Below, piece after piece: positions 1 through 6,796 of a stretch of DNA of 8,825 nt. The first letter of the stretch is position 1. The number at the start of each line of letters is the position of its first letter. This stretch comes from an uncultured Rhodospirillales bacterium (GTDB lineage Bacteria > Pseudomonadota > Alphaproteobacteria > Rhodospirillales > Casp-alpha2), in assembly GCA_938074585.1 (NCBI GenBank), contig CALJEW010000239.1, positions 1 to 8,825 on the forward strand. The letters are read 5' to 3'. A program made the translations under genes and the position numbers. The notes under the pieces were generated by a model. It saw nothing but the letters and a program-made list of their open reading frames with translations. It had not been told where the DNA came from and made no database searches.

Positions 1-163
1 GTTGATCGTTCCTCAAATATCTTCCATCAAGAGAAACACAACAATTGAGCATGGATTGATGTAAGTCGATTGCTGATGGGTGTTTCGTGTACAGTTCAGA
101 TAACGAAATGGAACCGGTACGCAGCTCCATTCCAGTAGTTAAAATGCCCAATAGTTGAGGCAT
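1..163 (-). CDS. Possible 5' end of a divergent gene, truncated by the window edge; function unknown
   Basis: A minus-strand frame starts at an ATG at 163 (a second in-frame ATG lies at 130) and stays open for 54 codons to the left edge. It begins MPQLLGILTTGMELRTG and ends near VSLDGRYLRND. An in-frame stop lies a short way upstream of the first ATG. No good Shine-Dalgarno sequence is visible before either ATG. I do not recognise the family. The end vaguely resembles the opening of a PAS domain, but too little is visible to claim it. A divergent gene, often a regulator, next to a transporter operon would be ordinary. A frame of this length can also arise by chance, so this is a weak call. 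Confidence 0.3.
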   Translation of the reverse strand, partial: MPQLLGILTTGMELRTGSISLSELYTKHPSAIDLHQSMLNCCVSLDGRYLRNDQ

Positions 164-270
164 GTGCCTGAAGAAATTAGTCGTTTTTCTGGTTTATCTT
201 GAGGGTGTGCAATGCTTAATCTCTGATACAGTCACTAGAATTGAATAGCACTTCTCAAATTCATGCCGAT

Positions 271-300
271 TTGGAATATCTGATAGTGTTGTTATATAAT
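271..300 (+). promoter_or_regulatory. Candidate sigma70-type promoter of the ABC transporter operon
   Basis: A perfect -10 hexamer TATAAT (295-300) lies 18 bases after TTGGAA (271-276), which matches the -35 consensus at 4 of 6 positions. Transcription would start near 307, giving a leader of roughly 120 bases before the binding-protein ATG at 431. This is a consensus match only, in an A+T-rich stretch where chance matches occur. Confidence 0.45.
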
Positions 301-351
301 TTGTTGATGAACGATGAATTGAGTAACATAAATAACAATAATTAAAAATCT

Positions 352-375
352 CCGCCACAATAACGTGGTAGGCGG
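352..375 (+). promoter_or_regulatory. Imperfect hairpin in the leader of the transporter operon
   Basis: CCGCCAC (352-358) can pair with GTaGGCGG (368-375) through seven base pairs with one bulged A, around a nine-base loop. It is not followed by a T run, so it does not look like a terminator. It could be an operator or an RNA element in the 5' leader; its role is unknown. Confidence 0.3.
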
Positions 376-393
376 TTCATTTGAAAAATGGGC

Positions 394-414
394 AGTGCTG
401 TCAGCTTAAGCACT
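394..414 (+). promoter_or_regulatory. Small inverted repeat just before the binding-protein ribosome site
   Basis: AGTGCT (394-399) and AGCACT (409-414) form a perfect six-base inverted repeat around a nine-base loop. It ends seven bases before the GGGAG ribosome-binding sequence at 421-425, which has good spacing to the ATG at 431. A hairpin here could influence translation initiation, or the repeat could be a protein-binding site. A six-base dyad is short enough to be chance. Confidence 0.25.
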
Positions 415-430
415 TTGAAAGGGAGACATT

Positions 431-1600
431 ATGAATCAGCAGGAATTTACACGTCGAGTCATGTTGCAAACGATGACGGCAGCTTTAGCCGTTACAGCAA
501 CGGGTGGAGTGGGCAGTGCCCTCGCAGCAGATCCTTTGAAACTTTGGACCATTGGCGTTGCCAAAGTTGGTGCTAAAGATTGGAGCGCTATGGCTAAGCA
601 GGCTGGTATAGAGATTGCTTACAGCGCAAAAAGCGCTCGGGCTGATGAGTCTATCCAAAAAATGGTCGTTGGTGACGGATCGAAGCTTTATGATGCGCTT
701 TCTGATAATGGCGGTGGAATGGAGGATGCTTTAGCATCTCAGGGCGCTGTTGTCCCTTTGGACACATCACGTATTCCAAATTGGAAAAACGTACTTCCAA
801 TTTACAATGAGGGCGGTTCTGCAGCAGATACGATCCGACATAAGGGTAAAGTTTACGCAATCCCTTATATCGCAAACGCAGACTCATTGGCATATAATCA
901 TGAAAAAATTGGTGCCGATTTGAATAGCTGGGAAGCCTTATTTGATTCTCAGTTCCGAGGTCGTGCAGCCATGCAAAATGACTTTGGCCCAACCTTGACC
1001 AATACCGCGATTTACTTGAAGCAAAGTGGTAAGCAAGATATTGTCAACCCATCTGACATGACCGCAGTTGAAGTTAGAGGTGTTTGCCAGTTTTTGATTG
1101 CCCTTAAAAAGAAAGGTCAGTTCCGAACATTCTGGGATGGTTTCCAAAATGGAGTTGGCTTGCTAGCAAGTGAAGAAGTGCTTGTCTCATCTTGCTGGGA
1201 ACCCATTCAAATTATCGCAGCCAGAAAAAGTAAACAAGACATCCGTTACGGCACCATGAAAGAAGGCCATCAGGCATGGAACAATATTTTCATGCTAAGT
1301 AAGGGCGGCCTTGCGCGCGGTCAAGATCAAGCCTTCTATGACTTAATGAATGTTTATATGTCGACATGGTTTGGCGCGCGTACATTGAAGGGCCTTGGGT
1401 TCACGCCTCAAATGCAAGGTGTAAACGAATACGTTGAAGCCAACCCCGATGATTTTGACGATGCAGCCAAAGCAGAAATTGCTGAGCGTCTTAAAAACAA
1501 AAAAGCCAGAAATTCTGTAAAAGGTAATTCATGGCAGAACGTATTTCCAACCCACATGCGCGATTACCAAGATTGGTGGGCGAAAGTACAAGCGGCCTAG
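431..1600 (+). CDS. Tat-exported ABC transporter substrate-binding protein, PotD-like
   Basis: A periplasmic solute-binding protein of 389 residues, which would capture the solute and deliver it to the two permeases downstream. The N-terminus has a twin-arginine motif (TRRVML, residues 7-12), a hydrophobic stretch (about 14-28) and a signal-peptidase site near SALA-AD (after residue 32). Export of the folded protein by Tat is therefore likely. The mature part resembles the spermidine/putrescine-binding (PotD, COG0687) group: an early conserved part with DALSDNGGGMEDAL, a hinge region KGKVYAIPYIANADSLAYN, and a later SCWEPIQI segment. The ATG has a strong ribosome site (GGGAG, five bases upstream). 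It is the first gene of a four-gene transporter operon, with a strong terminator just after it. The family assignment is firm. The ligand cannot be read from sequence: polyamines, opines, amino acids and related amines are all transported by this family. Confidence 0.93.
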   Translation: MNQQEFTRRVMLQTMTAALAVTATGGVGSALAADPLKLWTIGVAKVGAKDWSAMAKQAGIEIAYSAKSARADESIQKMVVGDGSKLYDALSDNGGGMEDALASQGAVVPLDTSRIPNWKNVLPIYNEGGSAADTIRHKGKVYAIPYIANADSLAYNHEKIGADLNSWEALFDSQFRGRAAMQNDFGPTLTNTAIYLKQSGKQDIVNPSDMTAVEVRGVCQFLIALKKKGQFRTFWDGFQNGVGLLASEEVLVSSCWEPIQIIAARKSKQDIRYGTMKEGHQAWNNIFMLSKGGLARGQDQAFYDLMNVYMSTWFGARTLKGLGFTPQMQGVNEYVEANPDDFDDAAKAEIAERLKNKKARNSVKGNSWQNVFPTHMRDYQDWWAKVQAA

Positions 1601-1641
1601 GTATTGTAACTTGAACAAACACACTTATACCCTGGGCACTA

Positions 1642-1675
1642 GGCGAGGTGGAAGCAATTCTACCTCGCCCTTTTT
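1642..1675 (+). terminator. Intrinsic terminator between the binding-protein and permease genes
   Basis: The stem pairs 1642-1653 with 1658-1669: twelve base pairs with a single G-U wobble (1650/1661), closed by a GCAA tetraloop (1654-1657), a stable GNRA type. Five T follow at 1671-1675. It starts 41 bases after the binding-protein stop. Partial termination here would leave binding-protein mRNA in excess over permease mRNA, a known arrangement in ABC importer operons; read-through would supply the downstream genes. It lies within the 5' extension of the permease reading frame, which argues against the far-upstream TTG start of that gene. Confidence 0.82.
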
Positions 1676-1676
1676 C

Positions 1677-2543
1677 GTGGCCTATCCACGCTTAGGCTCC
1701 TTTATATCGAAATGGGTGTTTGCTTTTCCTGTTATATTTATGGGGCTGTTTTTTGCGTTGCCTTTAGCTCTTACATTCGTCTGGAGTGTTTTCGAGCGGA
1801 CAATGTTTTGGATGAAACCGGCGTTTACGTTATTCGCTTATGAAAACTTTTTCACATCAGCCCGTGTTGATAATTTCTTGGCCTCTATGGGGCATTCGAG
1901 TATATCGGTATTGATAGCCTTTATTATTGGGTTCCCCATTGCCGTGTTCGTGCGCCGCCGCGTTCCTCAGGTCGCACAGCACCGCGTTATATTATTATTT
2001 ATCTTACCGTTTGCCGTATCTGAAATTATTCGAATTTTTGCACTCCGTCCTTTTTTACAGCGCAACGGTCTTGTTAATGACGTCCTTTTGAAAATAGGCG
2101 TTATAAATGAGCCGATTACAGCTATCTTATTCACGCCAACGGGTGTGATCATTGGCGAAGTTATGTCCTTTTTGCCGTTTATTGTTTTTTCTGGATTTTT
2201 AGCTATGGAGGCAGTCCCTAAATATGTTTTTGAGATTTGTGAAGACTTAGGGGCTGGCCCTATTCATGTCTTTATTGATGTAATTATGCCATTGGCGGCA
2301 CCAGGTATTTTTGCAGGAAGTTTATTTATTTTTGTTAATGGCTTGGGCGTTGCCTTGTTGCCAAATATTTTGGGCGGGCCGGGTGCCGTGAATGCTGGGC
2401 TCATTGCAACGCAAGCCATTAGCGCCCTCGACTTCCCGCTCGCAATGGCCGTTAGCGCAATAATGATGGCGACATTGTTAGGGCTTCTCTATATAGGCCA
2501 CCGTCTATTTAACCTCACCAGAATTCTCACACCATTAAGTTAA
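1677..2543 (+). CDS. ABC transporter permease 1, PotB-like
   Basis: Inner-membrane permease forming half of the transport channel. From the GTG at 1677 it has 288 residues, and about six hydrophobic segments are visible (roughly residues 13-38, 74-93, 104-123, 148-176, 208-233, 254-275). The cytoplasmic EAA loop, which docks with the ATPase, is at about 185-210 (YVFEICEDLGAGPIHVF...MPLAAPGI). The start is uncertain. The frame is open back to a TTG at 1611, preceded by a weak TAGGT, which would add 22 residues. Those residues are encoded largely by the terminator hairpin, so I prefer the GTG directly after it. No ribosome site is visible before this GTG. Translation from 1611 would carry ribosomes across the hairpin and could suppress termination. 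The next gene begins four bases after the stop. Family certain, substrate unknown. Confidence 0.88.
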   Translation: MAYPRLGSFISKWVFAFPVIFMGLFFALPLALTFVWSVFERTMFWMKPAFTLFAYENFFTSARVDNFLASMGHSSISVLIAFIIGFPIAVFVRRRVPQVAQHRVILLFILPFAVSEIIRIFALRPFLQRNGLVNDVLLKIGVINEPITAILFTPTGVIIGEVMSFLPFIVFSGFLAMEAVPKYVFEICEDLGAGPIHVFIDVIMPLAAPGIFAGSLFIFVNGLGVALLPNILGGPGAVNAGLIATQAISALDFPLAMAVSAIMMATLLGLLYIGHRLFNLTRILTPLS

Positions 2544-2547
2544 TGCC

Positions 2548-3438
2548 ATGAATGATGATTACAGTAGTAAATGGGGATACCGACTAAAGTGGCTTTATAC
2601 ACTGTTAGTCGTTACCACTTTGATGCTTCCTGTTTTTTTCGTGATGTATATTTCATTTAACGAAAACGGTTTCGGTGCGCGTGATTACGATTTCACTTTC
2701 GAATGGTATGGGCTTATTTTTTCAGATTTGTTAATGATGGAAGCAATTACAAGCACATTAAATTTATCAGCAATCACCGTCATTTTTGTTGTTCCCATGG
2801 GGCTGATTACAGCAAAGCTATACAAAATCACTCAATATCCTTTGGCTGTTATCTCTCTTATGTTGTCTCCGTTATTTGTGCCATCTGACATTCTGGGCGC
2901 AGCTCTTTTGGTTTTCTTCAAAAACTTGAATGGTGCCTTCACATTATTTGGTGAATGGGTCGGCGTAAGCTGGTTCGACACTTGGTTTGATTTGGGTTAT
3001 TTTAGCGCGATTGTAGGGCTTATTATATATACATTACCCTATGTGTTTGTGGTTATTTTAATCACCATGGGAAGGTACCGCAAAGAACAAACGGAAGCCG
3101 CTCGCAGCTGTGGGGCCACGGCATGGCAAGCTTTTTGGCATGTTGAGTTCCCACAAATTAAGACGGGTGTTTTTAGCTCATGCGCGTTTACTCTTATTTT
3201 GTGCTTCAACGAATACACCCGCACAAGCCTGTTAAAAGGTGGGTTTGATACATTCACTACCGTATTAGTATCTCAGATGTTGAACGAAGGTATGTCTGAA
3301 CAGTCATATGCAATGAGCAGTCTCGTCAGCTATATTGCAATCGCAATCATAGGCTCAGTCATCATCTTCACATTAGTCCGATCTGAACGTCTTGAACGCA
3401 TTGCCCGGGCAAAAGCCGAGCCTCTTATGGCATCTTAA
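2548..3438 (+). CDS. ABC transporter permease 2, PotC-like
   Basis: Second inner-membrane permease, 296 residues, pairing with the preceding one to form the channel. Hydrophobic segments are visible at about 14-36, 68-90, 97-124, 150-173, 205-222 and 257-277. The EAA loop lies at about 183-208 (EAARSCGATAWQAFWHVEFP) and matches the family pattern well. The ATG at 2548 comes four bases after the stop of permease 1, which indicates one transcript and probably coupled translation. The length and the six-segment pattern are normal for the PotC type. Nothing is truncated. As with permease 1, the transported compound cannot be deduced. Confidence 0.92.
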   Translation: MNDDYSSKWGYRLKWLYTLLVVTTLMLPVFFVMYISFNENGFGARDYDFTFEWYGLIFSDLLMMEAITSTLNLSAITVIFVVPMGLITAKLYKITQYPLAVISLMLSPLFVPSDILGAALLVFFKNLNGAFTLFGEWVGVSWFDTWFDLGYFSAIVGLIIYTLPYVFVVILITMGRYRKEQTEAARSCGATAWQAFWHVEFPQIKTGVFSSCAFTLILCFNEYTRTSLLKGGFDTFTTVLVSQMLNEGMSEQSYAMSSLVSYIAIAIIGSVIIFTLVRSERLERIARAKAEPLMAS

Positions 3439-3475
3439 GGATTTTTTTAAACACACTTTATGGATTCTAAAATTT

Positions 3476-4576
3476 ATGTCTGAAAAAAATGAAATTGCTG
3501 TAGAAGTTAAGGGCCTATCGAAATCATATGGCCCCGTTCAGGCGGTTAAATCCATTGATTTACAAATAGGCATGGGGGAGTATTTTGCCCTGCTTGGCCC
3601 TAGTGGTGGAGGAAAAACGACATTATTGCGCCTAATTGGGGGCTTCATTCGACCAACAGAGGGCCAAGTTTTCTTACATAATCAAGAAGTATCCCATTTG
3701 CCCCCCAATGCGCGTCCAACATCTATGGTATTCCAAAGTTTTGCTTTGTTCCCTCATATGACGGTTGAGCAAAACGTTGGGTATGGATTGCGATTGAAAA
3801 AGGTAGCATCGGATGAAATCAAAGACAAAGTAGCGAACATGCTCAAGACGGTTGGGCTTGATGGTTATGGTGAGCGGATGCCGCACGAACTTTCCGGTGG
3901 ACAACAACAGCGCGTCCAGCTTGCCCGCTCCTTTGTTCTCGAAACTGATATCCTTCTTTTGGACGAACCCTTAGCGGCATTAGATGCAAACTTACGTCGT
4001 GATATGTGCATCGAACTAAAGCGCCTTCAAGAAAAAATTGGAATGACATTTATTCACGTGACCCATAACCAAGAAGAAGCCATGACCGTTGCCGATAACA
4101 TGGCAATCATTGCGGACGGAAGCCTGGTTGAGATGGGTAAGTCTTCAGATTTATATGAAAACCCCATTCGTCGTTTCACGGCAGATTTTATTGGCGAGAA
4201 TAATATTTTTGACGGTCAGGTCAGCAAAATCGAAGATGATGTTATCCATGTTGATTTGGGCTCAAGTTCAATTGCGGTCTTATCGCGGGGCCAAAAAACT
4301 TCTGTCGGCGACAAAGTTTCTATCTCAGTTCGCTCAGAACTTGCTCGCGCTATTGATACGTCAACATCGAGCACTGAGCCACTTGAAACTCTATCGGGAA
4401 TTCACCGTGAATCTGTTTATTTAGGGCTTACCACCTCGGAGTTGATAACGCTGGATAACGGACAGGAAGTTTTAGCTCGCCAGATTTCAGATAGGTACGG
4501 TGGACACACAATCGCTAATGGCACCTCCATAAACGTTGGATGGCGCCAGCAGGATGGCCGGTTACATATATCGTAG
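3476..4576 (+). CDS. ABC transporter ATP-binding protein, PotA-like
   Basis: ATPase that drives the importer, 366 residues from the ATG at 3476. Visible motifs: Walker A GPSGGGKTT (41-49), Q-loop Q87, signature LSGGQQQR (139-146), Walker B ILLLDEP (159-165), D-loop ALD (168-170) and switch H197. A C-terminal TOBE-like region (about 250-366) is typical of PotA and MalK relatives. The frame is open further back to an ATG at 3392 inside permease 2, adding 28 residues (MNALPGQKP...). I reject that start because family members begin only shortly before the GLSKSYG segment. The ATG at 3476 has only a weak ribosome site. An AAGGA overlapping the permease stop (3436-3440) is 35 bases away, so initiation may rely on coupling. 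It is the last gene of the operon. All catalytic motifs are intact. Confidence 0.92.
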   Translation: MSEKNEIAVEVKGLSKSYGPVQAVKSIDLQIGMGEYFALLGPSGGGKTTLLRLIGGFIRPTEGQVFLHNQEVSHLPPNARPTSMVFQSFALFPHMTVEQNVGYGLRLKKVASDEIKDKVANMLKTVGLDGYGERMPHELSGGQQQRVQLARSFVLETDILLLDEPLAALDANLRRDMCIELKRLQEKIGMTFIHVTHNQEEAMTVADNMAIIADGSLVEMGKSSDLYENPIRRFTADFIGENNIFDGQVSKIEDDVIHVDLGSSSIAVLSRGQKTSVGDKVSISVRSELARAIDTSTSSTEPLETLSGIHRESVYLGLTTSELITLDNGQEVLARQISDRYGGHTIANGTSINVGWRQQDGRLHIS

Positions 4577-4604
4577 AATCATATTTTCTGTGTTTGGGTG
4601 GGCC

Positions 4605-5474
4605 TTAAGCTGGCTCAACTTCCATATACCAATCAGCAATTTGAAACCCGGTCATGAAGATCGTGTCATCCCGCGCCTTTAAGTCATCGATCATTTTTTG
4701 TAGATAATTGATCCGGTGCGGCACCCCAATTAAATGCGGATGCAACCCAATCGCTAATACGCGTGGATTATCACTCAGTTCCTTATCAAAAGCTGCTAGT
4801 GTATTGGTGAAGCGATTATACATTTCACTGGTGGCATGCTTTTCGACGGCATAAACTATGCTGTCGTTGACTTCCAAATTATAAGGCATAGCAATCAAGG
4901 GGCCGCCTGTTGTTTTCATCCAAACGGGCAAGTCATCAACGATCCAATCACAGACATAATCCAGTCCAAGTTGCTTTAATATATCTGGTGTGTTTTCGGT
5001 TTCTTTTAATCCGGGGCTCAACCAGCCACGGGTTTTTGTTCCTGTGAACTTTTCTAAAACGTTAAGGGCTTCTTGAATAAGCCCGACTTCATCACTTTCC
5101 GCCTGCATTGATTTTTGGTGCATGGCATGGCCAATAAATTCCCAACCAGCTTCTAACATAGCTTCAGCGCATTCGGGATATGCTTCGATCACACCTGCGT
5201 TAATGCTGGTGCTAGCTGGAATATCGTTTGCTTTAAACATATCCAATATACGCGGCATGCCGCTACGCATCCCGTATTCCGCCCATGAATAATTCGGAAT
5301 ATCAGGAAGATTTTCAGCACCATGAGGGGCCGTAATGATTTTGCGCGGCATAGCATGATCGAAGCGCCAGTGCTCAACGTTAACCACCATATGGACGATT
5401 AAAGGTCTGCCCGAAGGCGGGGCTAGCTTTTTACGAGAGCTAGACATTTGATATGGAATTCTTGGGTTGGCCAT
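4605..5474 (-). CDS. PuuE-like polysaccharide deacetylase-fold hydrolase, substrate unknown
   Basis: A 289-residue protein of the polysaccharide deacetylase superfamily (NodB fold), closest in pattern to the PuuE/cofactor-free allantoinase-like branch, which hydrolyses C-N bonds rather than cell-wall sugars. Visible landmarks are NVEHW (32-36), where classical members have TFDD; GHAMHQ (115-120), HxxH rather than the classical H(S/T)xxH spacing; RGWLSPG (149-155); DWIVDDLPVW (176-185); and LHPHLIGVPHR (244-254). No signal peptide is seen, so it is probably cytoplasmic. The start is well supported by AAAAGGA (5482-5488) about seven bases upstream. It lies 23 bases after the dehydrogenase gene on the same strand, so it is likely co-transcribed. 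It converges on the ABC operon. The fold is confident; the reaction is not. Amide or ureide hydrolysis is inferred from relatives only. Confidence 0.85.
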   Translation of the reverse strand: MANPRIPYQMSSSRKKLAPPSGRPLIVHMVVNVEHWRFDHAMPRKIITAPHGAENLPDIPNYSWAEYGMRSGMPRILDMFKANDIPASTSINAGVIEAYPECAEAMLEAGWEFIGHAMHQKSMQAESDEVGLIQEALNVLEKFTGTKTRGWLSPGLKETENTPDILKQLGLDYVCDWIVDDLPVWMKTTGGPLIAMPYNLEVNDSIVYAVEKHATSEMYNRFTNTLAAFDKELSDNPRVLAIGLHPHLIGVPHRINYLQKMIDDLKARDDTIFMTGFQIADWYMEVEPA

Positions 5475-5497
5475 TTGGGCGTCCTTTTATGCTTAGA

Positions 5498-6676
5498 TTA
5501 AAATGAGCGAGGCAGCCCAAGAACATGTTCGCTGACATAAGATAGAATTAAATTGGTCGAGATGGGGGCAATTTGATAAAGCCGTGTCTCACGGAATTTG
5601 CGTTCCACATCATATTCTTCTGCAAAACCAAAACCACCAAACGTTTGCATACATACGTTTGCTGCTTCCCATGACGCTTCCGATGCCAACATTTTTGCTA
5701 GGTTCGCAGCTTCTCCTGCATGCTGGTTTGCATCGTAAAGGTGTATGGCTTTTTGTACCATTAAATCGGCGGATTCCGTTGATGCATAAGCCCGTGCGAT
5801 GGGAAATTGAATGCCTTGGTTTTGGCCAATTTTGCGCCCAAACACTTCCCGTTCCTTGGCATAATCGGTTGCCTTTTTAATGAACCACCGGGCATCACCA
5901 ATGCATTCAGCAGCAATCAAAATGCGTTCAGCGTTCATACCATCGAGAATATATTTAAAGCCTTTGTCGATCTCACCAATCAAGGAGTCAGCGGGGATTT
6001 CAAGATCATCCAAAAAGACTTCCGTCGTCGCATGATTAACCATGGCGCGCAGGGGTTTTATGGTTAGGCCATTACCAACGGCGTCGCGCATATCGATCAG
6101 AAAGACAGACAATCCGTCTGTCCGCTTTTTAACGTCTTCTTTTGATGTTGTCCGGGCCAATAAAAGCATTAAGTCCGAATGTTCGGCGCGCGATGTCCAA
6201 ACTTTTTGCCCGTTGACAATAAATACATCGCCTTTCCGGACAGCCGTTGTCCTAAGGTTTAGTGTATCTGTCCCGCTTGTCGGTTCTGTAACGCCGAAAG
6301 CTTGTAAACGAATTTCTCCGTTAGCGATTTTTGGAAGCCATTTGGATTTTTGCGCATCACTACCGTGGCGTAAAAGAGTTCCCATGGTGTACATTTGAGC
6401 ATGGCACGCACCACCGTTGGCACCACTTTTGTGTATTTCTTCTAATATAGTGGCCGCAGCATTGATCCCCAAACCACTACCACCGTATTCTTCTGGAATT
6501 AAGGCTGCTAAAAATCCAGATTGAGTTAAGGCATTTACGAATGTTGTTGGGTATTCCCGGCCGCGATCTATTTTGCGCCAATACTCACCTGGAAAATCGG
6601 CGCATAAGGCTTGAACAGATTCGCGAATAGCTCTGATTACTGGGTCTATTTCGTCATTTTGAGCAGTAGAGGTCAT
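5498..6676 (-). CDS. Acyl-CoA dehydrogenase-family flavoprotein
   Basis: A 392-residue FAD enzyme of the acyl-CoA dehydrogenase family, which normally desaturates an acyl-CoA at C2-C3 and passes electrons to electron-transfer flavoprotein. The N-terminal helical domain includes LIPEEYGGSGLG (59-70). The middle beta domain carries QAFGVTEPTSGTD (125-137) and KVWTS (158-162), which contact FAD and substrate. The C-terminal domain has REVFGRKIGQNQGIQ (276-290) and QTFGGFGFAEEYDVERKFRE (344-363). The usual YEGT catalytic glutamate near the end is replaced: the sequence reads YQIAPIST, with P371 at that place. A glutamate in NAERI (E250) sits where isovaleryl- and long-chain-type enzymes carry their base. 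It is the first gene of a two-gene minus operon, divergent from the LysR gene. Only a weak ribosome site precedes the ATG. The acyl substrate is unknown. Confidence 0.9.
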   Translation of the reverse strand: MTSTAQNDEIDPVIRAIRESVQALCADFPGEYWRKIDRGREYPTTFVNALTQSGFLAALIPEEYGGSGLGINAAATILEEIHKSGANGGACHAQMYTMGTLLRHGSDAQKSKWLPKIANGEIRLQAFGVTEPTSGTDTLNLRTTAVRKGDVFIVNGQKVWTSRAEHSDLMLLLARTTSKEDVKKRTDGLSVFLIDMRDAVGNGLTIKPLRAMVNHATTEVFLDDLEIPADSLIGEIDKGFKYILDGMNAERILIAAECIGDARWFIKKATDYAKEREVFGRKIGQNQGIQFPIARAYASTESADLMVQKAIHLYDANQHAGEAANLAKMLASEASWEAANVCMQTFGGFGFAEEYDVERKFRETRLYQIAPISTNLILSYVSEHVLGLPRSF

Positions 6677-6680
6677 GGAA

Positions 6681-6699
6681 ATTAATACCTAACGTTAAT
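6681..6699. promoter_or_regulatory. Dyad in the 5' leader of the dehydrogenase gene
   Basis: ATTAA (6681-6685) and TTAAT (6695-6699) form a perfect inverted repeat around nine bases, and a TAACGTTA palindrome overlaps its right half. It lies five bases upstream of the dehydrogenase ATG, downstream of the predicted promoter. LysR-type proteins bind A+T-rich dyads of this general shape, but the surrounding sequence is A+T rich, so this is a candidate only. Confidence 0.3.
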
Positions 6700-6709
6700 A
6701 ATTAAATAA

Positions 6710-6738
6710 ATTCTAGGCGTTCATAAGCCTGTAACCAA
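6710..6738 (-). promoter_or_regulatory. Candidate promoter of the dehydrogenase-deacetylase operon, with a dyad in its spacer
   Basis: Read on the minus strand, TTGGTT (6738-6733) is followed after 17 bases by TAGAAT (6715-6710), a -10 matching the consensus at 5 of 6 positions. The spacer contains the inverted repeat AGGC-N8-GCCT (6715-6730). A dyad between the -35 and -10 elements is well placed for a repressor or activator site, and the divergent LysR protein is the obvious candidate. Transcription would start near 6703, before the ATG at 6676. Confidence 0.4.
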
Positions 6739-6796
6739 TGAGATAGCTGTGCTACCAGATATAGAGAATTGGCATAAGTCTTTATGGGAGGGCATA

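Noticed and set aside
158..169. Near-palindrome AGGCATGTGCCT as an operator
   Set aside because: Short and imperfect, and it overlaps the start of the possible left-edge gene; no supporting partner site was seen.
388..576. 62-residue plus-strand frame overlapping the start of the binding-protein gene
   Set aside because: It is out of frame with a clearly recognised gene that has a good ribosome site and signal peptide.
3392..3475. Longer ATPase starting at ATG 3392 inside permease 2
   Set aside because: The extra 28 residues do not resemble PotA-type N-termini and overlap the permease by 47 bases; the ATG at 3476 gives a normal length.
4596..4616. GGGCC/GGCTC pairing as a shared terminator between the convergent operons
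   Set aside because: The stem is about five pairs with a mismatch and has no T run on either strand.
5584..6398. Plus-strand frames opposite the dehydrogenase gene
   Set aside because: They are antisense to a well-supported enzyme gene and show no family features.
6749..6796. Longer LysR protein starting at GTG 6749
   Set aside because: The strong GGGAGGG ribosome site serves TTG 6797, which gives the standard LysR N-terminus.
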